Shown here piece after piece: positions 18,977 through 27,798 of a DNA stretch of 64,000 bases; within the stretch, counting starts at the first letter, position 1; every line of letters begins with the position of its first letter. A program made the translations under genes and the position numbers. The notes beneath the pieces were generated by a model. That model saw nothing but the letters and a program-made list of their open reading frames with translations. It made no database searches and was not told where the DNA came from. This stretch comes from CAKZML01 sp963823435. GTDB taxonomy: Bacteria; Pseudomonadota; Gammaproteobacteria; Steroidobacterales; BM003. The stretch covers positions 1,240,001-1,304,000 of the forward strand of contig CAWGLN010000001.1 in the NCBI GenBank assembly GCA_963823435.1, in the 5' to 3' direction.

Positions 18977-19394
18977 GACTGGACCCTCCTGGTTTCCTGC
19001 CCGCGATGGCGGGTTCCCCGACCCCCCGGCGGTGATCCGGATCTTGCATTCATTGTCTGGTAATTCCTCACCACGATGCCATGTGGAAACAATTTGGAGC
19101 AAGCGCGAAATGCAGTACTGATAGCATGCGCCGTCGGAAAAAGGGTATCTAATGTAATGGCCCGGGCACCGATTTGCTGATATTTGCAGCATATTCCCGT
19201 GTAGTGTCGGGGCATGCCGCGGGTGTGAGCCCACATGCTGATGACGGTTTCTTGCGGCGGGGACGCTTGTCTTGCCATGACGCTGAATCTATTCTGATCG
19301 CGCAACGACATACTGGCACAGGAGCGAGGAGCGTGCGCATTGGGTTCATTCCGGTTAGCGCCGGGTGAGCGTCTACACGGGGCAGGGGTGATCT
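18977..19394. other. Divergent intergenic region Rieske / GNAT
   Basis: 418 bases with no gene I can support. It must carry the promoters of the Rieske and GNAT genes. ATGCCATGTGG at about 19075-19086 weakly resembles the repeated box in front of the IclR gene (22125-22157), too weak to call a site. Confidence 0.4.
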
Positions 19395-19856
19395 ATGAAT
19401 GTTCGGCAAGCTCAATTGAGCGATCTTGATTTGCTGGCGGAATTGTTCGATCTGTACCGGCAATTCTACCTCTATCCGCACGACCTGCCGCTGGCCAGGG
19501 ATTTCCTGCGGGAAAGAATCGGCAATCAGGAGTCGGTAATTTATCTTGCCAAAAATGAGCAGGATGAGGGCTTGGGCTTTGTTCAGTTGTATCCAAGCTT
19601 TTCTTCCACTCTTGCAGGCAAGGTCTGGATCCTCTATGACTTGTTCGTACATCCCCGGGCGCGCAGGCAAGGCGTGGCCCTGGCGTTGATGAAACGGGCT
19701 GAGCGCCTGGCCATTGAAACCGGTTCGGTGGAAATCAATCTTGCCACGGCCATCGATAATGTCGAGGCGCAGGCGCTCTACGAGTCTCTTGGCTACAAGC
19801 GGGACCGGAATTTCCTGGTCTATGCGCTGAGCCCGGGTTCCGGGGAATCTGACTAG
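19395..19856 (+). CDS. GNAT-family N-acetyltransferase
   Basis: 153 residues of a single GNAT domain. Acetyl-CoA pyrophosphate-binding motif A is visible as LFVHPRARRQGVALALMKRA (Q/R-x-x-G-x-A), followed by the C-terminal strand NVEAQALYESLGYKRD. Such enzymes acetylate amines of small molecules or proteins; the acceptor is unknown. Start ATG 19395 follows a GGGG-rich stretch. It stands alone on the plus strand between the Rieske gene and the repeat element. Confidence 0.88.
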   Translation: MNVRQAQLSDLDLLAELFDLYRQFYLYPHDLPLARDFLRERIGNQESVIYLAKNEQDEGLGFVQLYPSFSSTLAGKVWILYDLFVHPRARRQGVALALMKRAERLAIETGSVEINLATAIDNVEAQALYESLGYKRDRNFLVYALSPGSGESD

Positions 19857-20084
19857 GCCGGATCGCCCGGGCGACCCCGGGTAAGCGCCATCCTTTGACA
19901 GGTGATCGAGCTTGCCCCGCGAGCTACCCTGCGCCCTGGCTGTAGTGGACCCGATTCCTGGGCCCGAACAGGCGGATAAGGCGTGATCGGCGCAAGGCTC
20001 ATCGCATATTCTGAGACGGCAGGAGCGCAAGACCTCCCGCCGTGTTGCGCCGTCACTTGCTATTGGGCTAGCCTCGGCTGACCA

Positions 20085-20248
20085 AGGGAGCCTCTGATCT
20101 ATTCATGAACTTGCATCTTGTGGCCAAAAAATCCAGCTTCTGTGTTGCCAATCTTCGCAGTAGCCCCGCTACTACGTGCGATTGGCGCCTTGAATCTGTA
20201 TCTTTTCGCTCCCAATCTGCTATGCCCAGAATAAATCAGAGGCTCCCT
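20085..20248. repeat. 164-bp MITE-like element with 20-bp terminal inverted repeats
   Basis: The left end AGGGAGCCTCTGATCTATTC (20085-20104) and the right end GAATAAATCAGAGGCTCCCT (20229-20248) are inverted copies with one mismatch. Inside, at about 20148-20186, a second inverted repeat (CCAATC...GCAGTAGC, CCC loop, GCTACTAC...GATTGG) forms a strong hairpin. There is no open frame, so it would need a transposase in trans. A second, older copy lies at 3984-4140. The flanking stretch 19857-20084 holds no gene; it contains the 12-bp palindrome TCGCCCGGGCGA at 19863-19874. Confidence 0.85.
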
Positions 20249-20271
20249 AGACATCACGAGGTATCAGGCTG

Positions 20272-21888
20272 GTGACTGCAGGGCAATTTGGCGCGATCGT
20301 TATTGGCGGTGGCCACAATGGCCTGACCTCGGCGGCTTATCTTGCGAAGGCGGGTATCAAGACCCTGGTCCTTGAGAGACGGTCGGTAATCGGCGGTTGC
20401 TGTGTCACGGAGGAGGTCGATCCGGTGTTGGCCCCCGGCTGCAGAGTCTCCACGACTTCCTATATGGCCAGCATGTTGCGCCCCGAGGTGATACATGACC
20501 TGGAACTGGGTCGGCATGGCCTGCGTATGGTGGCCTCTGATCCTATTGTCCAGATAGCCTTGCCGGGCGGACGGGTAATACCCTGGTGGTCTGACCATCG
20601 ACGCATGCACGCGATGTTGAAAGAAATCGCACCGACCGATGCCGATGCCTTTATCGCCCTGGACAAGCGACTGAAGAAGCTTGCCGCTTACCTGCAGCCG
20701 TATTTTATGGAGCCGCCACCGGATATACATGCCCGTGGATTGCAGGGTTTTCTCGAATTGTTCAAGGCCGGCCGACGAGTGCGCGGGATCAGCGGCGATG
20801 AAATCGCCGAGATGCTGCAGTTTCTTACCGGCAGCCTGGCTGACCTGGTGGACCGCTATTTCGATAGCGAGGAAGTAAAATCGCTGATCCTCGCCAACAA
20901 TCTGTATGGCAAACATGGTGGTCCGTACAGGGCAGGCACGGCCATGGGCATGCTGTTTCACTTGCTGAGTGGCGGAGAAGACGAGAAGCAGGGTTTTAGC
21001 GGACATGTAATGGGTGGCATGGGGGCCATAACCCAGGCCATGGCTGCTGCCTGTCTGGAACTGGGGGTTGAAATTCGCACTGATGCGCCGGTGGCACGGA
21101 TTATGGTTTCCGGGGGCAAAGCCACCGGTGTGGCACTTGAGGACGGCACGGAAATAGACGCCCGCGTGGTGCTCTCAAACGCCGACCCCAAACGCACTTT
21201 CCTGGGTCTGTTGGAAAGCGCTGAGCTGCCGCCGGAGTTTACCCGCGCGATTAAAGGGATTCGTATGAACGGCCCGAGCGCCAAGGTCAACTACGTTCTT
21301 CGCGAAGAGCCCCGGGTCCTGGGTATGCCGGCGGATGCCGATTCCGCCCAGCGCGCCCTGTTCACACTGGTGCCAGGCTATGCCCAGGCGGAGCGCTGCT
21401 ATAACCAGAGTCAGGAAGGCCTGTTGCCCGATGATATCTGGGTAGATTGCGTGGTGGCCTCCAATGTGGATGATTCGCTGGCGCCGCCGGGTCGCCATAT
21501 GTTGACCTGTTTCGTGCAATACCTGCCCTACGCGCTGGCCGAAGGGCACTGGTCCGAGCGCCGCGAGGAACTGGGAGACAAGGTCACTGCGAAAATCGCC
21601 GAATACGCACCGAATGTTCCAGGTTCGGTGATCGCGAGAAAAGTTTTCACGCCCTGGGATCTCGAGCAGACTTTCGGTATTACCGAGGGCAATATTTTTC
21701 ACGGTGATGTATGCATGGAGCAGTTGTTGTTTATGCGGCCAGTGCCGGGATGGGCGCACTACCGCACACCGGTGTCGTCGCTTTACCTGTGTGGTGCCGG
21801 GACCCATCCCGGTGGCGGGGTGACCGGTGCGCCGGGTTTTAACGCCGCAAGGCAGGTGCTGCGCGACCGCAAACAACTGGGTTTGTGA
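20272..21888 (+). CDS. CrtI/PYROXD2-like FAD oxidoreductase 3
   Basis: 538 residues, intact, GTG start at 20272 with GAGG about ten bases upstream. FAD motif AIVIGGGHNGLTSAAYLAKA, VLERRSVIGGCCVTEEV; C-terminal LYLCGAGTHPGGGVTGAPGF. It is homologous to the pair at 9158 and 10765 and useful for locating their frame breaks (shared SLAPPGRHMLTCFVQY and GITEGNIFHGD segments). It lies 23 bases after the repeat element and 272 bases before the IclR gene. Substrate unknown; no carotenoid genes nearby. Confidence 0.9.
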   Translation: MTAGQFGAIVIGGGHNGLTSAAYLAKAGIKTLVLERRSVIGGCCVTEEVDPVLAPGCRVSTTSYMASMLRPEVIHDLELGRHGLRMVASDPIVQIALPGGRVIPWWSDHRRMHAMLKEIAPTDADAFIALDKRLKKLAAYLQPYFMEPPPDIHARGLQGFLELFKAGRRVRGISGDEIAEMLQFLTGSLADLVDRYFDSEEVKSLILANNLYGKHGGPYRAGTAMGMLFHLLSGGEDEKQGFSGHVMGGMGAITQAMAAACLELGVEIRTDAPVARIMVSGGKATGVALEDGTEIDARVVLSNADPKRTFLGLLESAELPPEFTRAIKGIRMNGPSAKVNYVLREEPRVLGMPADADSAQRALFTLVPGYAQAERCYNQSQEGLLPDDIWVDCVVASNVDDSLAPPGRHMLTCFVQYLPYALAEGHWSERREELGDKVTAKIAEYAPNVPGSVIARKVFTPWDLEQTFGITEGNIFHGDVCMEQLLFMRPVPGWAHYRTPVSSLYLCGAGTHPGGGVTGAPGFNAARQVLRDRKQLGL

Positions 21889-22124
21889 TAGATAAGAATC
21901 AGGGCAGAGTGACGAGACCAATCCGGGTTACAGATTGCCATCGCAGCGAGTGTGATGTTGCCTCGGTCATCGCTTGCACGGACAGACGCAAGCCCTTCCA
22001 TTGAATGATGGTGTCCAGGGAGTAGTTGTCGGGGCGTGCATTGAGCCCCCCGATTGGCAACCCACGCCTGTCCTGTTATTGGCGGTCAACGTAACAGGCC
22101 GGAAAACATATTCAACATTGCGGC

Positions 22125-22157
22125 TTTCATTATGTGGCCCGTCATTTCATAATGTGG
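22125..22157 (+). promoter_or_regulatory. 13-bp direct repeat, candidate IclR operator
   Basis: TTTCATTATGTGG (22125-22137) and TTTCATAATGTGG (22145-22157) differ at one base and are spaced exactly 20 bases start to start, about two helical turns, ending just before the likely start of the IclR gene. Each contains a CAT(T/A)ATG half-palindrome. Such in-phase repeats suit dimer-of-dimers binding by IclR proteins and point to autoregulation (inference). Confidence 0.55.
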
Positions 22158-22160
22158 GGC

Positions 22161-22913
22161 ATGAGTGCACCCAAGGGAACACAGGCCGCGGTCCGGGCCA
22201 TCGGTCTGTTGAAAGCCTTCACTGATAACGACCCGGAGTTATCGTTGTCCGAGCTGTGTCAGCGCCTGGATTTGACCAAGACTACGGCCCATCGACTGTT
22301 GGGGGCCCTGGAGAGCGAGGGTCTGATCGCACGAAATGTACGAAACGGGCGCTACAAGCTGGGTATTGGCTTGTTGGACCTGGGCGCAAGATCCTTGAGA
22401 AGCAATGATCTGCGGGATCGTGTAAGACCGGCCCTGGAGTGGCTGAAACGCCAGACCGGCGAGACAGCCACCCTGGAAATCCCGGTTGATGGTTGCGTCC
22501 TGATCCTGGACGAGTTGCACACCGGCCACCTGGTATCGGCTGCGGGTAATATCGGCAGTCGCTGGGCCCTGCATGCCACGTCATCGGGCAAGGCCCTGTT
22601 GAGTGTTAAACCCGACTTGTGGGAGCAGCTGCCCGAGACCTTGAGGCGGTTCACGGCCAATACAATTACTACTCGCGAGGCGCTCAAGCGCCAGGTCGAC
22701 AAGGTGACTACGCTGGGTTATGCCACGGCCTCAGAGGAGCTGGAGGAAGGCTTCAGCGCGGTCGCGGCGCCCCTGTTCAGCCCCATGGGCGAGGTTGAGG
22801 GCGCCCTCAGCATTGGCGGACCTACGACCCGCATGAGACCTCGCGGGCTGGCGTATTTTGGGCAACTGGTGACCCAGGCCGCCGCGCAGTGCCGGCGGGG
22901 ATACCTGCGCTGA
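22161..22913 (+). CDS. IclR-family transcriptional regulator
   Basis: About 250 residues. The N-terminal winged helix (LSLSELCQRLDLTKTTAHRLLGAL, wing SEGLIARN) is followed by the IclR effector domain (HATSSGKALLS, TLGYATASEELEEGFSAVAAPLFSP, GALSIGGP). IclR proteins control catabolic genes for aromatic and small organic acids or amines in response to a ligand. I prefer ATG 22161 (MSAPKGTQAAVRA), but ATG 22152 is possible. Position between an FAD oxidoreductase and the transporter suggests it governs this catabolic region. Confidence 0.93.
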   Translation: MSAPKGTQAAVRAIGLLKAFTDNDPELSLSELCQRLDLTKTTAHRLLGALESEGLIARNVRNGRYKLGIGLLDLGARSLRSNDLRDRVRPALEWLKRQTGETATLEIPVDGCVLILDELHTGHLVSAAGNIGSRWALHATSSGKALLSVKPDLWEQLPETLRRFTANTITTREALKRQVDKVTTLGYATASEELEEGFSAVAAPLFSPMGEVEGALSIGGPTTRMRPRGLAYFGQLVTQAAAQCRRGYLR

Positions 22914-23008
22914 GAGGGTCATACGACGCGTGTTACGCACCCTGCTCAATAGTGGAGTCCCCAGTCAATAAACACCAACAAGAATGTTAATTAGCCCGGG
23001 GAAATCAA

Positions 23009-24919
23009 ATGCGTGAGGGATACCGGAACAGGCCCGGCAAGGCCGGACTCTTGGGGGCGCTGTTATGCCTGACGCTAATCGCGGGACCCAGGCTGTTGGC
23101 GGCTGAACTGGAGGTTCCGGCCGTCATGCTCAAGGGTATTTCCTACCAGTTGCAAGTCTCCCGGGCCGAGGGTGTTGATCCTGCTGCACTGACACTGCTT
23201 GTGGATGGCAAATTGCAGCATGCAGTGCCGGGTACCGACGGCCCGGTTTTTGAAAAAGTGGTGGCGAGCCAATCCGGAATGGCGAATATTACGTTGAGGC
23301 TGGGTGGTTCGGAAATACAGACTCTGCAACTGCCTGTTATTCCAGCCTGGATTTCCATCATGCCGCCATTGCTTGCCATCGGTATCGCCCTTCTGCTGCG
23401 CAGCGTGCTCCCCGCCCTGATAATCGGCCTGTGGGCGGGCGCATGGGCGCTGGAGGGTCTCACGCTCAAGGGTGTGTTCGTCGGGTTGCTGACCAGCTTC
23501 GAAATCTTTGTCACCAACGCGATGGCGGATCGCGAACATACTCAAATCATCCTGTTTACCTTCATGGTCGCCGGCATGGTGGGGATCATTTCGCGCAACG
23601 GCGGTATGCGTGGCATCGTAAACGTCATCGTCAAGGGCGCCAACACGGCGAAGCGTGGTCAGCTGGCAGTGTGGGCCCTGGGCCTGGTGATATTTTTTGA
23701 TGACTATGCCAACACGCTGGTAGTCGGGAATACCAGTCGTTCGGTGACCGACAGGCTGAAAATATCACGGGAAAAACTCGCGTATATCGTCGACTCGACC
23801 GCAGCACCGGTGGCGACGGTGGCGCTTGTGACGACCTGGATTGGTTACCAGGTGGGTCTGATCGGCGACGCTCTGGATAAAATTGCCGGTCTGTCCATGC
23901 AGCCTTATTCAGTGTTCCTGAATTCCATTTTGTACAGTTTCTATCCTTTCCTGGCCATACTCCTGGTGCTGCTGATTATTACGACCGGACGCGAGTTTGG
24001 CCCCATGCTCAAGGCCGAAAAACGGGCGCGCTCCACGGGAGACGTGCATCCGCCGTCTGTGTCCATGAGGACCACAAGCGACGAGGTGGCACTTGAGGTC
24101 AAATCGGGAGTCAAGCCGCGCGCCATAAATGCCGTGATCCCGGTGGCCGTGATGGCCGGATCCGTCATGGCGGGTCTGTACGTGACCGGTGAGGGTGACA
24201 CGATCAATGAGATCATCGGGTCTGCAGATTCCTACACCGCCCTGATGTGGGCCTCCCTGTTATCGGCCTTCGTAGCTGCCTTCATGACGGCCGTGCAACG
24301 GCTGATGAGCATGGAAGAAATAGTCGAAGCGTGGATCTCCGGCGCACGCTTCACCTTTATCGCAATGATGATCCTGGTCCTGGCCTGGGCGCTGTCTGAG
24401 GTAAGCGGCGAACTCCACACTGCGGACTTCCTGATGGCGAGCCTGGGTTCGGCCTTGCCCTATGAACTTCTGCCCGGGATCGTGTTTGTGCTCTCCGCTT
24501 TCACCGCCTTTGCCACCGGCGCCAGTTGGGGCGCCATGGGTATACTCATGCCCCTGGTGGTGCCGTTGAGTTGGGCGGTCTTGCAGGCAAATGGTGTCGC
24601 GGATCCGGACCACTACTTTATTCTCTACTCGGCAATTGCCTGCGTCCTGACCGGCGCAGTCTGGGGTGATCATTGTTCGCCGATCTCCGACACTACCGTG
24701 TTGTCCTCGCTGGCCTCGGGCTGTGACCACGTCGAACATGTACGCACCCAGATGCCTTATGCGCTGCTGGCCGGTTCGATTGCCCTGTTGCTGGGCACGG
24801 TAACCACCGGTTATGGAATGCCCTGGTGGCAGGCTTTTCTGATCTCGGCCACAGTATTGTTTGTCGCGCTAAGGCTGCTGGGTGAGCGGGTCGACGAACC
24901 GGAAGAACTTGATCGGTGA
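23009..24919 (+). CDS. NhaC-family Na+/H+ antiporter-type transporter with extracytoplasmic N-domain
   Basis: 636 residues. It begins with a cleavable-looking signal segment (LLGALLCLTLIAGPRLLAA) and a beta-rich domain of roughly 85 residues, then about eleven membrane helices of the NhaC / ion transporter superfamily (LALVIFFDDYANTLVVGN-type motif at 23690-23730, GASWGAMGILMPLVVPLSW, GDHCSPISDTTVLSS). Conserved FFDDYAN and GDHCSPISD are hallmarks of the family. Members exchange Na+ for H+ or co-transport amino acids. The gene follows iclR by 95 bases, so it may import the substrate of the cluster. The N-terminal domain is unusual for plain NhaC. Confidence 0.88.
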   Translation: MREGYRNRPGKAGLLGALLCLTLIAGPRLLAAELEVPAVMLKGISYQLQVSRAEGVDPAALTLLVDGKLQHAVPGTDGPVFEKVVASQSGMANITLRLGGSEIQTLQLPVIPAWISIMPPLLAIGIALLLRSVLPALIIGLWAGAWALEGLTLKGVFVGLLTSFEIFVTNAMADREHTQIILFTFMVAGMVGIISRNGGMRGIVNVIVKGANTAKRGQLAVWALGLVIFFDDYANTLVVGNTSRSVTDRLKISREKLAYIVDSTAAPVATVALVTTWIGYQVGLIGDALDKIAGLSMQPYSVFLNSILYSFYPFLAILLVLLIITTGREFGPMLKAEKRARSTGDVHPPSVSMRTTSDEVALEVKSGVKPRAINAVIPVAVMAGSVMAGLYVTGEGDTINEIIGSADSYTALMWASLLSAFVAAFMTAVQRLMSMEEIVEAWISGARFTFIAMMILVLAWALSEVSGELHTADFLMASLGSALPYELLPGIVFVLSAFTAFATGASWGAMGILMPLVVPLSWAVLQANGVADPDHYFILYSAIACVLTGAVWGDHCSPISDTTVLSSLASGCDHVEHVRTQMPYALLAGSIALLLGTVTTGYGMPWWQAFLISATVLFVALRLLGERVDEPEELDR

Positions 24920-25031
24920 TCACTGGCCAGGCTGACACTCCAGGCCGGCATGGGGTTTGGCAGGCCATGAAACGAGGCCGCAAAGATGGCCGCCTGGCGG
25001 TTAGGGTCGCATGCGGTGACCGACGACGGAG

Positions 25032-25694
25032 CTAGACATCTTCCTCGTCCGGACCCAGCCCCTCCAGACGGCGATACAGAAAAAACGAATATGCCACCGG
25101 AACCAGCGCGACGATGACCACCACCGTCAAGATCAGACGGGTATCCAGGGGGCTAAAGCTACCCAACATCAAAAGCAATCCGCCAGCGCTGAACATCCAG
25201 CCACCCAGGCGGTGCGTACGTGTCCACACTTCGTCGCTGGCCAGGGTCCAGGGGGTACGGATGCCGATAAAGAAATTCTTGCGAACCTTACCCATGTAGT
25301 TGCCCAGCACCAGCAACAACATCCCCGTACCACCCAGGGTGATATTGCTTATCGGCACGTCATCGCCGCGGGCAGCCAACAGGGCGGTGACGGCTACCAG
25401 GCTCATGAACAGCACTATGACGGTCTGGAACAGGCGCACAACATGGCCAAATTTCTCCATCCGGAAGCCGTGGGGCGAAATCAGCGGCAGCACCAGGAAC
25501 ATCAGATATATGCCCGCGGTCAAGACGGGCATCAGGAATACGCCCCAGGGCTTTGCCATATAGCCGTCCACCTGCCCCTGGCTGTTCCAGTGCGAGGGAA
25601 CCGGGTCCGGTAGCTGCGGATAGATCCAGGCGGCAAAGGCAAGCAACGTGACAATAAGACCGAGGCAAATAACGTGGCTGAGACGGGAATTCAT
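25032..25694 (-). CDS. sdpI: SdpI-family membrane protein
   Basis: 220 residues, six predicted membrane helices. An N-terminal DUF1648 segment (YPQLPDPVPSHWNSQGQVDGY) is followed by the SdpI core (VLGNYMGKVRKNFFIGIRTPWTLASDEVW). In Bacillus subtilis SdpI gives immunity to the SdpC toxin and sequesters the repressor SdpR. Here it overlaps sdpR by ATGA, so the two are one operon. No sdpABC toxin genes are in the window. Confidence 0.9.
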   Translation of the reverse strand: MNSRLSHVICLGLIVTLLAFAAWIYPQLPDPVPSHWNSQGQVDGYMAKPWGVFLMPVLTAGIYLMFLVLPLISPHGFRMEKFGHVVRLFQTVIVLFMSLVAVTALLAARGDDVPISNITLGGTGMLLLVLGNYMGKVRKNFFIGIRTPWTLASDEVWTRTHRLGGWMFSAGGLLLMLGSFSPLDTRLILTVVVIVALVPVAYSFFLYRRLEGLGPDEEDV

Positions 25695-25981
25695 GTTTTT
25701 TTTCTCCTTCCGGCTGCCGGTTTACCTACCAGGTCCAGCATCAGGGCAGCCACTTCTTCCATAACCGAGGTGTTCAACGAGTAAACAATGTGCTGGCCTC
25801 GCCGCTGGTCGCGCAACAGCCCGGTGGCCTTCAGGATGTTGAAGTGATGAGATAGCGAAGCGCGTGTGATCGGAAACTTGTCCGCCAGCTCACCGGCGGT
25901 AGCCGAGCCCTTTTTCAGTTCCCGAAGAATTTCCCTTCGGGTCGGATCCGCAAGGGCCTTGAAGACGCTTTGCTGTGGCAT
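25691..25981 (-). CDS. sdpR: SdpR-type ArsR-family autorepressor
   Basis: 96 residues, a winged helix: FKALADPTRREILRELKKGS, recognition helix ITRASLSHHFNILKATGLL, wing RRGQHIVYSLN. No metal-binding Cys pair of ArsR is present, which fits SdpR. It should repress its own operon, and an ideal palindrome covers its promoter. It is translationally coupled to sdpI. Confidence 0.92.
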   Translation of the reverse strand: MPQQSVFKALADPTRREILRELKKGSATAGELADKFPITRASLSHHFNILKATGLLRDQRRGQHIVYSLNTSVMEEVAALMLDLVGKPAAGRRKKT

Positions 25982-25995
25982 GTTTAATATTTCGA

Positions 25996-26040
25996 TATTT
26001 AGACAATTATCTAAATACTATATTTCTCACAGCTAATCAA
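25996..26040 (-). promoter_or_regulatory. sdpRI promoter with overlapping operator palindrome
   Basis: On the minus strand TTGATT (26035-26040), a 17-base spacer and TATTTA (26012-26017) make a sigma-70 promoter. The near-perfect palindrome TATTTAGA-N6-TCTAAATA (25996-26017) covers the -10 box and start point. An ArsR/SdpR dimer bound there would block RNA polymerase, so autorepression is the simple reading. Confidence 0.75.
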
Positions 26041-26067
26041 GCCGTTTTTTCCGGCACGATGTGGTCG

Positions 26068-27006
26068 TCAGGCTTCCACAGTTGGATCGGACAGGCGTGC
26101 AACAGACAGCAATGTCAGTGCGGCGGGGATCAACTTGATATCCAGCGCCATGGCGTTTTCGGCAATCAATTCGCCATCGGCTTCAACCGGAGTGGGTTCC
26201 TCCAGGTGCACGGTAATATGCCGGGCTTGCAGGGTTGTAACCTGGGGCAGGTTTTCATGGGTGCCGTTGATTACCCTGTGCGCCAGGCTCAGTGCTTCGA
26301 ATCGACTGACACTCCTGGCCACCACCACGTCCAGCAATCCGTCGTCTATCCGGGCATTGGGCGCCATCCGGAACAGACTGCCCACTACCTGGCCATTACA
26401 TACCGTAATCAGGCTGATTTCCTGGTTCAGTTGCTGTCCGTCCCATTCAACAATTGCACGGGGACGCGGAATGCCTTTCCACAGTGTTTTTACCAGCGCT
26501 AGCAGGTACACCGTGCGACCGCCAAAATGTTTCAGCCGGTTCGCCTCCATGGCAATACGCGCGTCCAGCCCTATGCCCAGGCAATTCATAAAGTAGTGAC
26601 CGTTGCAGATTCCTGCGTCAACCCGTGGAAGGGCCTGGTCAGACCTGCAGGCTCGGGCGATGTCCTGGCAGGCATCTTGCCAATTGCGGGCCAGGCCGGC
26701 GGTCTTCACGAAGTCATTACCGGTACCCACCGGAAGGATACCCAGCGCCGTCTCGGCGGGGCTGCGCATGAGGCCGTTGACTGCCTCGCATACCGAACCG
26801 TCACCGCCAGCCACGGCAATATGCCTGATGCCCGAATCGGCCGCCTGTCTGGCCAGCTCGCTTATGTCACCGCGCCCCTTGCTGTGAGCAAGGGTGACTT
26901 CCAGACCCAGCTGCGTCAGTCGTTTCTCGATATCTGAGGCATGTGCGCGGGCCTTTTGATGCCCGGCGCCGGGATTAACGATCAGGTGCAGATGGGGACG
27001 GGTCAT
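26068..27006 (-). CDS. YegS/BmrU-family lipid (diacylglycerol-type) kinase
   Basis: 312 residues. The diacylglycerol kinase catalytic domain shows nucleotide-binding NPGAG near the start, VAGGDGSVCEAVNGLM and GILPVGTGNDF, then a C-terminal beta-sandwich (VEADGELIAENAM). It phosphorylates a lipid with ATP; the exact lipid is not predictable. It is divergent from plsY, another phospholipid gene, across 135 bases, and is transcribed towards sdpR, which has its own promoter. Confidence 0.92.
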   Translation of the reverse strand: MTRPHLHLIVNPGAGHQKARAHASDIEKRLTQLGLEVTLAHSKGRGDISELARQAADSGIRHIAVAGGDGSVCEAVNGLMRSPAETALGILPVGTGNDFVKTAGLARNWQDACQDIARACRSDQALPRVDAGICNGHYFMNCLGIGLDARIAMEANRLKHFGGRTVYLLALVKTLWKGIPRPRAIVEWDGQQLNQEISLITVCNGQVVGSLFRMAPNARIDDGLLDVVVARSVSRFEALSLAHRVINGTHENLPQVTTLQARHITVHLEEPTPVEADGELIAENAMALDIKLIPAALTLLSVARLSDPTVEA

Positions 27007-27141
27007 GGTGTCGAGTTCGCAGGTCGTCTGGGTAAACTTGTTGGAGGGTAGCTTACACTGTTGATTCCCCAGTGGCCCATGAGTGTGATGCTAGAATACG
27101 CACTTGGCGGAAATCCAATCTGCTATCGACGCAGGACTTCT

Positions 27142-27792
27142 ATGCTGGAATTGGTTATCAAGGCCTTGCTGGCCTATATGCTTGGATCGGTGAACGGTGC
27201 GCTTGTCGTCGGGCGTCTTTTTGGAGGCGTGGACATACGCGAGTCTGGCAGCGGTAATGCGGGTGGAACCAACGCACTTCGCAGCCAGGGTCCGGTTTTT
27301 GCGTTTTTTACAGTCCTTATCGATGTCGGCAAGGGGTTCCTCCCGGTCTGGGTACTGCCGGGTCTGGCGCTGCCCTTCCTGGCTGGTTCACAGCAACCGG
27401 ATTTATTTTTTGGGCCTGCCCTGTACGCTGCGGCCGCCGTGCTTGGACACTGCTATCCGCTTTGGCACGGATTCCGTGGTGGCAAGGGCGCCGCCACCAT
27501 GATTGGTGCATACATTGCACTGGCGCCCATTTTGCTGGTGCCGGTATTGCTGGGCTGGCTGGCAGCGGTGCTGTTGTTTGGCTACGTAAGTGTTGCCACC
27601 ATGATCGCGGGCTTGTCGGCACCGATATACTTGTTGCTGCAGGGGTTGAACAACAGCCAGATGCCGATATTCTGGTTCAGCAGCGCTTGTGCCGTGTTCC
27701 TGGTGTACACCCACCGCAGCAATATGCAACGCCTGCGTACCGGCACTGAGAACCGTATGTTTTCTCGCGCCCTGTTGCGCAGGAAGAGATAG
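27142..27792 (+). CDS. plsY: Acyl-phosphate:glycerol-3-phosphate acyltransferase
   Basis: 216 residues from ATG 27142 (AGGAC ten bases upstream), a multi-pass inner-membrane protein. Conserved loops are present: SGSGNAGGTNALRSQG (acyl-phosphate/G3P site) and GHCYPLWHGFRGGKGAATM. PlsY transfers the acyl group from acyl-phosphate to glycerol-3-phosphate in the first step of phospholipid synthesis. birA follows after six bases, so the two are probably co-transcribed. Confidence 0.95.
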   Translation: MLELVIKALLAYMLGSVNGALVVGRLFGGVDIRESGSGNAGGTNALRSQGPVFAFFTVLIDVGKGFLPVWVLPGLALPFLAGSQQPDLFFGPALYAAAAVLGHCYPLWHGFRGGKGAATMIGAYIALAPILLVPVLLGWLAAVLLFGYVSVATMIAGLSAPIYLLLQGLNNSQMPIFWFSSACAVFLVYTHRSNMQRLRTGTENRMFSRALLRRKR

Positions 27793-27798
27793 GCGGAT

